From Hanleya hanleyi (lineage: Eukaryota; Mollusca; Polyplacophora; Lepidopleurida; Hanleyidae), in contig JAVTVY010017330.1 in NCBI GenBank assembly GCA_036873755.1, positions 1 to 64,000 of the forward strand: DNA of 64,000 nucleotides, read 5' to 3'. Position 1 is the stretch's first letter, and the number at the start of each line of letters is the position of its first letter. Below the pieces are notes generated by a model, which saw only the letters and a list, made by a program, of their open reading frames with translations, did no database searches and had not been told where the DNA came from. Shown here piece after piece: positions 11,265 through 22,592 of the stretch. The position numbers and the translations under genes are program-made.

Positions 11265-11700
11265 CTTGTGGCTGCAATGGATGGTCTTCTCCTTTCCGCC
11301 CTAAATACGCGAACCTTGATACTTAGCTATTGCTGATGTTGGTGGAGGATTTTGTACCTGCACATATATGGTTCATTTTTGTCATAGAAACGAACACTTG
11401 TATCTCAGGGAGCCAATTATTTCGTCAGGGTTACCATTGTATAAACACACAAGCATCTGCAATAGACAACCTTCATCGGGACTCCCAGTGGCCTGGTTGA
11501 ATACTTGATCTTGTTGGCGAAATAGCTCATTGGGCATTGTTTTCTTTACGGCCGCACACTTGCCAATGGCATATGGTCAGTATACTGTGTCACAGCCCTG
11601 AATGGCATGTACAAACAGCATATCTGTGCGGACTTACATTCCCAGCACAGCTCTTGTCTTCTTGACATTCCAAACTATCCGTTTCCTTGCATTCTATTTT
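11265..11700 (-). pseudogene. left-arm copy of a broken transposon-like coding fragment
   Basis: This stretch is the inverted, more damaged counterpart of 11950-12340. It carries the same ordered landmarks on the minus strand: a cysteine-rich AGNAS-type segment, then the complement of the GCD-type segment, then the Ala-Gly/Leu-rich part. Multiple stops and frameshifts. It is identified only by its pairing with the other arm. Confidence 0.4.
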
Positions 11701-11949
11701 GACTCTGGCTGAAAGTAGATGTTATTGTCATCCATGTCTGCATGAAAACAGAGCAGAACTAACAGGTGAATATCATGACCAACCAAAGTTTTGATGCTTT
11801 CAGTCGAGTAAACGACTTCTTTTACAATAAAAATATCTGCATATGAAACATCCCGCCCTTTTCAACTGGTAATTCAGAAGAGTTATTGAACTGCTTCCTG
11901 TTGACGTTGTTTGCTAGAATTCGTCTTTCTTTGACTGAATGTCACTAGT

Positions 11950-12360
11950 GGAGCCGGGGAGTTTGGAATGTCAAGAAGACAAAGGCTGTGCTGGGAATGC
12001 AAGTCTGTACAAATATGTTGCTTGTGCATTCCATTCTGGGCTGTGACACAGTATTCAGACCATATTGTATTGACAAAGGTGCTGCCTTGAAGAAGACAAC
12101 TATCACTGAGATATTTCGCCAACAAGCTGAAGTGTTCATCCAGTTCGTGGGAGTCCCGATGAAGGTCATTTATTGCAGCAGCATAGAAAACGCTTATGTG
12201 TTTATACAAATAATAGCCCAGACGAAGGAATTTAATTCCACCCATTGCAGCCACAAAAATGAGGATGGACAATCGGCTTTTCCCTGTGAAAACTGATCTG
12301 CCACCAGCGTCATTGCGCTACTTGAGGTTATCAGGTGGAACTGCAAGAAGGATTCCTGCT
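11950..12360 (+). pseudogene. broken coding fragment in the right arm of the palindrome
   Basis: The longest surviving frame (11988-12296) contains HSILGCDTVFRPYCIDKGAA followed by LKKTTITEIFRQQAEVF and VPMKVI. A shifted frame then gives SPDEGI and, further on, LPPASLRYLR. The order GCDTxxRxxxxGKxAALK ... F ... LPPxS resembles an unnamed, very widespread invertebrate domain that I recall from repetitive, transposon-linked proteins. At least two frameshifts separate the pieces, so it is non-functional. Assignment to a named transposase family is not possible by eye. Confidence 0.4.
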
Positions 12361-14115
12361 GAAGCAGATGCGCCTGTAAGTATCATGGCCTGGATTGTTC
12401 AAGTGTGTGTGGAAAATGCAAAGGACTGAGCTGTGCAAACTCATCAAATCCAGACCTTTGAAAATGACATTGGCGAAGACTGTTATTGGGATTGATAGTG
12501 CTGTGAAATATTCCTCAACTTATAGCAGTATTAATGAGGAATAACAATAAAAGACATCAACTATATGTATGAGAAGTCACTTCCTGTAATAAGATGTTGC
12601 CAGAACCAGAATGTAAAATGAAACATCATAAGTTATGCCGTCAACTTTGCCTATAATTCAAAGTATTATTTGTTTGATAATTTAATTATATATTAGGATC
12701 TGCATAATTATTCTTCTTTCATCAACAGCATTTGTCTTACAAACAATTGTGGTGGATCATAATGATTGGCAGATTGTCGTTGTATAGCTGAACAAGGTAC
12801 AAACACTATTGAACGTCGGACCTGACACTTGCTACGTGCTTAATAGGGTTATATCTTCATAAGTTGATGGAACTAGTGTCTGTGATTGTCATAGGTTGAA
12901 AGAAAATATAAAGCTAATGGCAATAACTTCAACTGGCAGGATATATTACCATGTATGATTATATACCCTGGAGCTGAACTATCGTTTTGCTATCTACTTT
13001 ATGAGCAAATCCAATGGGATTACAAATGTTTTCACCACCATGGAATAATGTATCCTAGATCATCAAGTATTAATGGGATTTCGGGATGATAAAGTGTCCT
13101 TATTCAGAGACAAACCAATATTTTCTTCCTCGATCACATGAGGCATGATGGTGTATTTTTGTTTGAGAAAAAGTCGTATCTCGACCAAATAGATTTTGGT
13201 AGACTTTTAGTACCTATTAGAAATTACAACACATATAAGGGAGGTGGGAAGAGGTGCCGACATACTGAGTCACGTGGCTTCACAGTATAGTCATTCGGTT
13301 AAACTAGTCTAAAGCACATACCAAGAATCTAACGATTCGTGATATGTGTTGTATCTCAAGTATGCTTCTATTGTACCTGTTCATGTGGCAACTTGGATGA
13401 CCACACGGCCCCTAGCACCGGCATAAGCGGTATTAGATACAAATCTAGAGAGCTGTGATGGAAATGCTCTGACAACTCGTATATTGGTAGTTGGTGAGCT
13501 GTGTCGCTCACGGTGCCCTGCATAGCGGTGAAAAAATGCATATCAGCGAAAAAAATTCTGTTGCAATTTGTTATGGGTCAAACCGCAGTTTGCCTGGACA
13601 TTCAGTTTTGCTAAAGTTTTGGGAATTGACCTGGTTCGAAATAACAGTTGAATGGCCAGATAGTTTTAGATTATTCAACTAATCCATGTCTTCCAACATA
13701 TGATGATCTATTAAAACTATAATCAGAAATTGAATGGCTCATGTTCATTGCCTGTAATGACGTGTATTGTAATTACAGTTGATACACTTTTCAATCACAA
13801 TTTCAGTCAGATGCCGCCATTTTGAATTTAACCAAATAGCAATAGTCATTATACATTGTGAGAAGGCTGAAAATATGCATAATGCGATCCGCTACGTGTC
13901 CTGAGAGTTTGGAGTCCAGGTCTCTCCTCGTTTGGTAGTCACGGAAAACCAGGGTGAGAAAAAAGGTTGAATTCCTAAAATTCATATGGACGAAAAAGTG
14001 GTATATGTTCAAGTTGAATTTTAATATATTTTTCATGCATATTGGATTGTAGACTTTTAGTATGTTATTCTGGGGACCTTTCTGAAATGCATAGCGGTAA
14101 AATAAATTCTGTTGC

Positions 14116-14495
14116 AATTTGTGGCGGGTTAACCCCAAAAATGCGCTAGAATTACTGGACTACACGAGGGTACTTCGGATTAATGCAAAATATGTCATCT
14201 TTGTCATAGAAATACTTGACTCATTTTGGTTAACGTGATCATATTTTGCTATGATGAAAAATCCATCGTGTAAAACGCTAATAATTGACAGAATGTGCTG
14301 TTTAGCATAATTTGCCTGCTTATCATAAAACTTGCGTGCATGTGCTACAAATTTTCGCATGTTATCCTATCCTTCATACAAAATTAACCAATTTCTGAAA
14401 AAAAATTCAGCAGACATTTGATTGGCTGAATGTTCGTTCTAGTCAATTCTTCTGTTAGCCAATGAAAATACCGGCTTTCTTTTCGACCATTTACT
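14116..14495. other. receptor 3' flank, no gene recognised
   Basis: Sequence downstream of the receptor on its strand. I see no minus-strand AATAAA between 14160 and 14824. A minus-strand 66-codon frame has no motif. Confidence 0.35.
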
Positions 14496-14496
14496 T

Positions 14497-14838
14497 GACA
14501 ACACTAGTCCTTCTTTGACTCCTTGATCGACAACCCTAGTCCTGCTTTGACTCATTGATTGACAACCCTAGTCCTTCTTTGACTCCTTGATCGACAACCC
14601 TAGTCCTTCTTTGAATCCTTGATTGACAACCCTAGTCCTTCTTGGACTCCTTGATCGACAATCCTAGTCCTTCTTTGATTCCTTGATCGACAAACCTAGT
14701 CCTTCTTGGACTCCTTGATCGACAACCCTAGTCCTTCTTGAACTCCTTGATCGACAACCCTAGTCATTCTCTGACTCCTTGCTCGACAACCCTAGTCCTT
14801 CTTTGATTCCTTGATCGACAACCCTAGTCCCTCTTTGA
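14497..14838. repeat. 32-bp minisatellite overlapping the receptor stop codon
   Basis: About ten units of the TTGATCGACAACCCTAGTCC type, with a period of 32 bp (for example 14527, 14559, 14591). The last unit, read on the minus strand, supplies the receptor's final codons (KDSKRD) and its TAG stop at 14824-14826. The array therefore starts inside the coding sequence and extends downstream. Confidence 0.9.
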
Positions 14839-17589
14839 ATCCTTCGAACTTTTGAAGGGATACAAATAGGGATTCACAGCAGAGTTTAACGGCAAGATGA
14901 TGAGAGCTACCGTACTCGATTCGTCAGGTCTGAGTGGAGAGTTGACTTGAAATGCTACTACCGACAACAATACCGGAAACCAAGTACAAAAATCTGTGAA
15001 TATTATAAGACCAAACTTCTTGGCTAAGTCCACTTCATATTTGTCCTTTCTCCCAGAGGCTTCGCCGCTTCTTTTGACGCTAATGTAAATGGCGACATAA
15101 GAAACTGTGACTACAATCAAGGCCAGACAGTTGGGAACAACAAAAAATGCCATGGCATAGAACAAAGCAGGGCCGCTGAGGTCCTTAAATATGAAGGGTG
15201 CACATATCTCAGTCCTACCGTAAAAATTCCCAAGACCGACAGGCAAGAAAGGCAGGAGAGACAAGCATAGAATTGTCAACCAACCAACCACAATAGCAAT
15301 GATAGAGCGTTTGGGGTTATTTGGTACTCTCCCAAACGTCGAAATCACTTTCATTGCCCTATCTACCGCTATAAATACAATCATCATCATTGACATTGCA
15401 TTGGACACCGTCGCCAGAACACCAGCCACCTGACATGGAAGACTGCCACGCCAGATAGGATCTTCGAGGGCATAGTCTCCCAAATACACCAAGTCGGCGC
15501 TGGCAATAATGAGGAGGAAGATTCCCATCAGCATATCAGATATACTCAAATTAAAAATCAAAATAGACGGTACTTTACCCAAACCATCGCGCAACCGGCG
15601 CACAAGAACTACTATATTCCCAACAAAAGCGGATACGCCTATGATCCACACGAGCGCCTTATGAGCGTGACTGGCCAGGAGATGGTCACATGAGAAGGTT
15701 AAGCTTTCCTCCGGAGAACACATTTCCACAATATCGTGCTCAACATAGCAACAGAAACGATGATCGTCCGTTAGAAGATGATCCACATCCAATCCCTTGA
15801 AGGAGTCGGTTTCTATGTTCTCCAGGGTGTTGTTCGTTATATTCAACACCGCTAACTCAACGAACTTCGAAAGAGCCCCGGGAGATATGACCGTTATTCT
15901 GTTTACAGCCAAGTCTAACACTTTCAAACTGACCAAACCTGTGAAGAGACCAACGGGAATACTTTCTATGTACAGATTGCTCATATTCAATATCACCAGA
16001 CTGGCTAGGTTTGAAAACACACCAACATCAAGGAGGGAGATGGGATTGACCTGAATCTCCAAGGTCTTCAATCGGCGAAGATTGGAGAAGGATGAATTTC
16101 TCAATACACGTAGAGAGTTATGATGTAATCTGAGATGATGTAGGTTGCGCATATCGCTGAACGTAAGCCCACCTATTTCAGTAACGTTATTATTTGATAA
16201 ATCAAATAAAACAAGGTATTTGAAAGAAAGGCCTTCAAACACATTTTGCAAAGCGTTGGAGTGTAAGATCAATGTTCGTGCATTGTCTGGTACATTTTCA
16301 GGTATGGACGACAAGTTCTTCACACTGCAGTCCACATGGTATCCCTCACATAGGCAGGACGTCGGACACGTTGTCACGTTTGGTCCGTTAAACTCGCAGA
16401 ATCGCTCGTCATCCGCCGACTTCGGGCAGTGTACCGTACCATCACAAACCTCGTTCTGTGACAAGCATAAGTTTTCTCTGCAGCGGAAAAGGCCACGACA
16501 GGTATAATTTTCACAGTCAGCTTCGTCGGACAGGTCAGGGCAATCAGAGGTACCATCACAGACACGTACATATGGGATACAGTATGCGTCTGGACATTTG
16601 TACATATTTGGACAAGGATGCTCCCTACATGACTGATCCCACAGATGTTCACCGTTCCTACAGTACATTAAATGCCCGTAATAATCCCTATCGTACATAC
16701 AGGTTTTATCACGTGGATAGCAGTGTATATGCTCCGAGTGACACCTCCTTTCGTTATCACCGCCAGCACAGGGTGTATTACCGTTCTTGTATTCCTCCGG
16801 TTTTCCATCCTTCACTATCCAGGAAAGGTTAGACTTACCGAGGTTGAAATCGTACATCTCATCGAGCTGATTCAATCCCGCACAATCGGGAACCATGTCG
16901 AATAGTTTCTCTAGTGGAATACAGCCCCCAGAGGGGCATCTGTAAGTTCTACACAAGTCACCTACTGTACAACTAAGTTCGTCCACACCGTCTGGGCAGT
17001 CAATGAGACCGTCACACCATCTGCCATCTGGGAGACATAATCCAGTTGAACAACGGAAACAGTCTTCTACTTCGCACCCTTTCTCGTCGCTGTTATCACC
17101 GCAGTCATTTCGACCGTCACAGCACAAAGAAACCTGAATTTCGGTTCCATTGTCACAAGAGAACATATTATCCCCGTAGGAACAGTCGATCTCATCTTCA
17201 CCGTACAGGCAGTCATCATTTTTGTTGCATCGGGAAGCTGGGCTAACACATGACCCGTCATAACAATGGAACTGATACTCGGGGCAGGACATATTTGACA
17301 TTAGCGTTTCTCTCTTGGTGGTATTTTCTGTCAAGACTACTTTACAAATGTACGTGGCATTTTCGAATTTCTTTGCACAAGAAATCTTCTGCCAATTCAG
17401 AGAATAAAATGTGTTTCCTACCATCATAGCTACACACTGTTTGTCCATGTCTGCTATTGGCTGTATCTTATCTGACGGGATATCGAGACGTGGATATGTA
17501 GGTAAAATGTTGTACAGATCGTCAAATGGATGATACCAGTCGGCAGAAGTCACCGGTGATCCGTCTGTCCATCTGTAACCGTCATGCGC
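14824..17589 (-). CDS. exon B of CUB/CTLD/LDLa/LRR seven-helix receptor (GRL101/LGR-like), terminal exon
   Basis: Splice acceptor TTTCAG (AG at 17591-17590) precedes GCG CAT GAC in phase 0. There is no in-frame ATG at the exon start, so an upstream exon is required. The 921 codons read in order: second half of a C-type lectin domain (residues 1-83: WTDGSPV, CVAMM, NWQKISC, ATYICK); about six LDLa repeats (102-400; classic CDGxxDCxDxSDE cores, with the fourth, near 213-245, degenerate); LRR N-cap (CPTSCLC, ~408) and about six LRRs to ~600; Cys hinge (FCCY...C); then seven helices (~645-910). Signature positions: GN in helix 1, NLSISD in helix 2, DRAMKV in place of DRY, W in helix 4, FTDFCTWFP in helix 6, LPLNSAVNPYLY in helix 7. 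The last matches glycoprotein-hormone/relaxin-type LGRs. Only 11 residues follow NPYLY. Plasma-membrane G-protein-coupled receptor; ligand unknown. Snail GRL101 has the LDLa-LRR-7TM order. Confidence 0.93.
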   Translation of the reverse strand, partial: AHDGYRWTDGSPVTSADWYHPFDDLYNILPTYPRLDIPSDKIQPIADMDKQCVAMMVGNTFYSLNWQKISCAKKFENATYICKVVLTENTTKRETLMSNMSCPEYQFHCYDGSCVSPASRCNKNDDCLYGEDEIDCSYGDNMFSCDNGTEIQVSLCCDGRNDCGDNSDEKGCEVEDCFRCSTGLCLPDGRWCDGLIDCPDGVDELSCTVGDLCRTYRCPSGGCIPLEKLFDMVPDCAGLNQLDEMYDFNLGKSNLSWIVKDGKPEEYKNGNTPCAGGDNERRCHSEHIHCYPRDKTCMYDRDYYGHLMYCRNGEHLWDQSCREHPCPNMYKCPDAYCIPYVRVCDGTSDCPDLSDEADCENYTCRGLFRCRENLCLSQNEVCDGTVHCPKSADDERFCEFNGPNVTTCPTSCLCEGYHVDCSVKNLSSIPENVPDNARTLILHSNALQNVFEGLSFKYLVLFDLSNNNVTEIGGLTFSDMRNLHHLRLHHNSLRVLRNSSFSNLRRLKTLEIQVNPISLLDVGVFSNLASLVILNMSNLYIESIPVGLFTGLVSLKVLDLAVNRITVISPGALSKFVELAVLNITNNTLENIETDSFKGLDVDHLLTDDHRFCCYVEHDIVEMCSPEESLTFSCDHLLASHAHKALVWIIGVSAFVGNIVVLVRRLRDGLGKVPSILIFNLSISDMLMGIFLLIIASADLVYLGDYALEDPIWRGSLPCQVAGVLATVSNAMSMMMIVFIAVDRAMKVISTFGRVPNNPKRSIIAIVVGWLTILCLSLLPFLPVGLGNFYGRTEICAPFIFKDLSGPALFYAMAFFVVPNCLALIVVTVSYVAIYISVKRSGEASGRKDKYEVDLAKKFGLIIFTDFCTWFPVLLSVVAFQVNSPLRPDESSTVALIILPLNSAVNPYLYPFKSSKDSKRD

Positions 17590-17910
17590 CTGAAATACAA
17601 AATCTCAGTGTTTGAAACTGGTTATTAGGTGCCATACAGAGAGGGATGGGGATTTGAATCACAAAAGGGGATTACCTTCAAATTTCAGCCATTTTCGGTG
17701 TACTGTGATAAAGATAACTGATCAATAATAGGAATTATTTAAAAAAATAAAGGGCATGGGCGCGTCTAAGAGATGATTTGGCCCCCTCGAGGTGCGGTTG
17801 AAATATTGCCCAAAAGGAATATAGTACTTATGAATGATTATTTTCTCATTAGCATAAAAGTACATTTCTTTTATGCTAACTAGAAATCATTGGATCATGA
17901 TTCTCGGGCT

Positions 17911-20900
17911 TTATTGCCGTGAAGTAGTGTGTTTGTGCATAATAACAGAATCGTGAAGTAGTGTGTTTGTGCACAACAGGACCGCGAATTAGTATGTTTG
18001 TGCACAATAACAGAACCGTGAAATAGAGTGTTTATGCACAATAACAGGACCGTGAAGTAGTGTGTTTGTGCGCGATTACAGGTCAGTGATGCAGCGTGTA
18101 AAATGTGCACAATAAAAGAACCGTGAAGTAGTGTGTTTGTGCATAATAACAGAATCGTGAAGTAGTGTGTTTGTGCACAACAGGACCGCGAATTAGTATG
18201 TTTGTGCACAATAACAGAACCGTGAAATAGAGTGTTTATGCACAATAACAGGACCGTGAAGTAGTGTGTTTGTGCGCGATTACAGGTCAGTGATGCAGCG
18301 TGTAAAATGTGCACAATAAAAGAACCGTGAAGTAGTGTGTTTGTGCATAATAACAGAATCGTGAAGTAGTGTGTTTGTGCACAACAGGACCGCGAATTAG
18401 TATGTTTGTGCACAATAACAGAACCGTGAAATAGAGTGTTTATGCACAATAACAGGACCGTGAAGTAGTGTGTTTGTGCGCGATTACAGGTCAGTGATGC
18501 AGCGTGTAAAATAACAAGGTGTGTGTGCACAATAACAGGGCCGTGAAATAGTGTGTTTGTGCAGGGTAACAGGGTCCGCGAAGTAATGTGTTTGTGCACA
18601 ATAACATGGCCGTGAAGCGGAGGCGTTTGTGCACAATAACAGAACCGTGAAGTAGTGTATTTGTGCGCAATAACAGGGCCACGAAGTAGTGTGTTTGTGC
18701 ACAGTAACAAAGCCGCGAAGTAGAGTGTTTATGCGTAATAACAGGGCCGTACAGTAGTGTGTTTGTGCGCAATTACAGGTCTGTGAAGCAGCGAGTTTGC
18801 GTACAATAACAGGGTGTTTGTGCACAATAACAGGGCCGTGAAATAGTGTGTGTGCACGGTAACAGGGTCACGAAGTGGTGTGTTTGTGTACAATAACAGG
18901 GCCTTGTAGTATCGTGTTTGTGCACAATAACATGGCGTTTGTGCACAACAATAGGGCCGTGGAATAGTGTGTTTGCGCAAAGTAACAGGACCGCGAAGAG
19001 GTGTATTTGTGCATCATAACAAGGTCGTGAAGTAGTGCGTCTTTGGCCAATAACAGGGCCGCTTGGCATTGCGTTTGTGCACAAAAACAGGGCCCTGCAG
19101 TGGTGTGTTTGTGCACAACAACAGGGCCGTGAAGTAGGTTGTTTTGCACAATAACCGGCCCTTCAAGTAGTGTGTTTGTGCATCATAACAGGGCCGTGAA
19201 ACGAGGGCGTTTGTGCACAATAACAGAACCATGAAGTAGTGCGTTTGTGCACAATAACAGGGCCGTGAATTATCGTGTTTGTGCACAATAACAGAAGCAT
19301 GAAGTATCGTGTTTGTGCACAGTAACAGGGCAGCGAAGTGGTGTGTTTGTGGGCAAAAGCAGGGCCGTGAAGTATCGTGTTTGTACACAGTAACAGGGCC
19401 GTGAAGTAGTGTATTTGTGCACCATAACAGGGTCGTGAAGTAGTGTGTTTGTGCACAATAACGGGGCCGTGAAGAAGTGTGTTTGTGCACAATAACAGGG
19501 TCGTGAAGTATCGTGTTTGTGCACAATAACAGGGCCGTGAAGTAATGAGTTGTGTACAATAACAGGGCCGTGAAGCAGTGTGTTTATGCACAATAACAGG
19601 GCCCTAAAGTATCCTGTTTGTGCAGGGTAGTGTGTTTGTGCCCAATAACAGGGTCGTGAAGAGGGGGCGTTTGTGCACAATAACAGAACCGTGTTTGTGC
19701 ACATAACAGGAGCGTGAAGTATCGTGTTTATGCACAGTAACAGGGCAGCGAAGTAGTGTGTTTGTGGGCAAAAACAGGGCCGTGAAGTAGTGTGATCGAG
19801 CACAATAACATGGCTGTGAAGTATCGTGTTTGTGCACAATAACAGGGCCGTGAAGTAATGTTTGTTCACAATAACAGGTCCGTGAAGTAGTTTGTGCACA
19901 ACAGGGCCGAGAATTATCGTGCTTGTGCACAATAACAGGGCCTTGAAATGTGTGAAAAAGGGCCTTGTAGTGTGTTTGTGCACAGTAAGCAAGCCGCGAA
20001 GTGGTGTGTTTGTGCACAGTAACATGGCCGTGAGGTATCGTGTTTGTGCACATAACAAGGCCGTGAAGTAATGTGTTTGTGCACAAAAACTGGGCCGTGA
20101 AGTAGTGTGTTTGTGCACAATAACAGTGCTGTGACCTATCGTGTTTGCGCAAAATAACCAAGCCGTGAAGTAGCGCATTTGTGTACAGTAACAGAGCCGT
20201 GAAGTATCAATAACAATAACAGGGCTGTGACCTATCGTGTTTGCGCAAAATAACCAAGCCGTGAAGTATCGTTTTTGTGCACAGTCACAGGGCCGTCAGG
20301 TATTGTATTTGTTCACAACATGGCCGTGAAGTAGTGTGTTTGTGTACAATAACAGTGCCGAGAAGTATCGTGTTTGTGCACAATAACAGGGTCGCGAAGT
20401 ATTGTGTTTGTACACAACAAGGCCGTGAAGTAATGCGTATGTTCACAAAAACAGAGCAATGAAGTAGTGTGTTTGTGCTCAATAACAGTGCCGTGAACTA
20501 TCGTGTTGTGCAGAATAACAGGGCCGTGAATTAGGGTGTTTGTGCACAGTAAAAGGACCGCGAAGTGGTGTGTCTGTGCACAATAACAGGACCGTGGAGC
20601 ATCGTGTTTGTGCACAATAACAAGGCCCTGAAATAATGTGTTTGTGCACAAAATACGGGCCGTGAAGTAGTGTGTTTGTGCCCAATGACAGGGTCGTTTG
20701 GTAGTGTTTTTGTGCACAATATTAACATGACCGTGAAGTATCGTGTTTTTGCACAATAACAGGGCCGTGAGGTAGTGTGTTTTGTGCATAATAACAGTGT
20801 CGTAATGTATCGTGTTTGTGGACAATAACGGGGTCGTGAAGTATCGTGTTTGTGCACAATAACAGGGCCATGAAGTAGTGTGTTGTGCAAAATAACAGGA

Positions 20901-21190
20901 CCGTGAAGTGGTGTGTTTGTGCACAATAACAGGGCCGTGAAGTAATGTGTTTGTTCACAATAACAGGGCCGTGAAGTAGTTTGTTTGTGCACAATAATGG
21001 GGTCGTGAAGTAAAGTATTTGTGCACAATACCAGGGCCGTGAAGTAGCGTGTTTGTACCCAATGACAGGGTCGTTTGGTAGGTTTGTTTGTGCACAATAA
21101 CAAGGCTGTGAATTATCGTGTTTTTGCACAATAACAGAGCCGTGAAGTTTCGTGTTTGTGCGCAATAACAGGGCGGTGAAGTAATGTGAC
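17911..21190. repeat. ~33-bp minisatellite in the receptor intron
   Basis: Around 95 imperfect units of GTAGTGTGTTTGTGCACAAT followed by AACAGGGCCGTGAA. Each contains the palindrome GTGCAC. A higher-order repeat of exactly 204 bp is visible at the left end (AGAATCGTGAAG at 17947, 18151 and 18355). Long minus-strand frames of up to 302 codons rich in CAQTHYF are a consequence of the repeat. Confidence 0.95.
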
Positions 21191-21450
21191 TAAACCTTGT
21201 ACTCTTATGTCAATCGAATAAATTGTTACATACGAAATATTTCGATTTTGGCCCTCAAACAGCACCTCACGAGGGCCAAATCCTCGTTCAAACGCGTCAT
21301 ATTCTTTGTGTATACATTGTTATGCATACAAAATAAATGCTTCTCTTCGTCGAATAAATTAATATTATTTAAATTAAGTATCATAATTGAATTACTTTCA
21401 GCGATTTGTCTGAAAAATATTTACATTTTGCCTAACGGGAACATCCCAAA
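21191..21450. other. non-repetitive spacer in intron
   Basis: AT-rich sequence between the two arrays; no exon signal on the gene's strand. Confidence 0.4.
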
Positions 21451-21902
21451 CAGTCCATGGTGCTGTTCAGTGGAAGGTGCCCCCGCCTACACATACACGT
21501 TCGGGAATCGCCACGAGAGTCCATGGACGAGTTCAGTGAAATGTGTTCCCTCCCATTCACATACATGTACGGGAATCGCCACGACATTCCATGGAGGAGT
21601 TCAGTGAAGGTGACCCCACCCGCCCAAACATACATGAAAGAGATTCACCGCGACAGTCCATGGTAGAGTTCAGTGAAAAGTGCCACCTCCCGCCCACACT
21701 GTGACATACATGTTCGGAAATCACCACGACAGTCTATGGTGGAGCTCAATGAAAGGTGCCCCCTCCTGCTCACAGATGCATGTACGGTAATCACCCTGAC
21801 AGTCAATGGCGGAGTTCAGTGAAAGGTGCTTCCACCCGTCCACGTATACATGTACGGGAATCACCCCGACAGTCCATGGTGGAGTTCAGTGAATGGTACC
21901 TG
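21450..21902. repeat. diverged outer units of the 70-bp minisatellite
   Basis: About six units recognisably related to the main array (GTTCAGTGAA, CATACATGTACGGGAATCAC) but with variable spacing and more substitutions. The array is interrupted after 21902 in mid-unit. Confidence 0.8.
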
Positions 21903-22592
21903 GAATACCACTGAACTGTTCTGGAGTGAAAGAAGACTGAAGAAATCCTTTGAAATAGCCTTTTCAGCAATTTTCAGTCCCTGTCTATACTTACAGCATG
22001 CATGGGGCAAAAGTTTACCCGTGAATCGCATTGCACTATAGGAATGAAACATGGCCGCTATTGCTATTTTTAGACGACCGGCATCGCGTGTATTATATAG
22101 GTGATCGTACCGAGGATTGATGGTCACCGTGTATATGGCTCTATTCACCGCTCTATCCGTTCTGGATTATACATGCGGTGAATATTTAACGCGTTCATTA
22201 ATTGGGCTTATACAAATATCCTTAAAATAGTGGTGCCACTATATAACTTGATCGCGTTTTGATATTGCAAAAGAGACATATAGATCTAGAATGTAATTTG
22301 TATTCAGCTAATAACAGTAATAAGAGCTGTTCGCACCACCCAGTAATTTCGTTTTAGCTTAACAGAGACTTAGCATTTCCTCGTCTAACTGCGACTCAAC
22401 AAAGAACATTTATTATACGTGAAGGCTTTTGTCGCCATGGACTAAATCCATATACGCCAGGAAGCTCAAGCCTTGAAATTGGAGCGATATGCAAGAGGTA
22501 GAAAAAATAGACGTCTGGCGACGAAAAAAGCAACCATGTGACTCTACAGGAAAAACAATCATCGATACTTAACATTCAGACTATTCTCTGAC
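21903..22592. other. unique segment interrupting the 70-bp array
   Basis: A 690-bp segment breaks a unit after GAATGGTACCT. The array resumes at about CACCCCGACAACCC. No inverted ends or target duplication that I can see, and no exon. Confidence 0.45.

Larger units (their letters stand above)
10060..14115. mobile_element. ~4-kb degenerate palindromic element
   Basis: Collinear inverted segments pair from outside in. 10070-10145 pairs with 14030-14105 (shared ACATACTAAAAGTCTACA and ATATGCATG). About 10322-10345 pairs with 13808-13830 (AATTCAAAATGGCGG). 10461-11850 pairs with about 11880-13224 (AATTTCTAATAGGT, CACCAAATAGATTTTGGTAG and many others). The right arm carries an extra ~0.6 kb (13226-13800). 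The arms are well diverged and full of stops. It looks like an old foldback transposon or an inverted duplication of one. Confidence 0.7.

Noticed and set aside
17895..21165. Long minus-strand frames (up to ~300 codons) rich in CAQTHYFTALLLC
   Set aside because: They are translations of the 33-bp minisatellite; several frames on the same strand look alike and there is no start or splice context.
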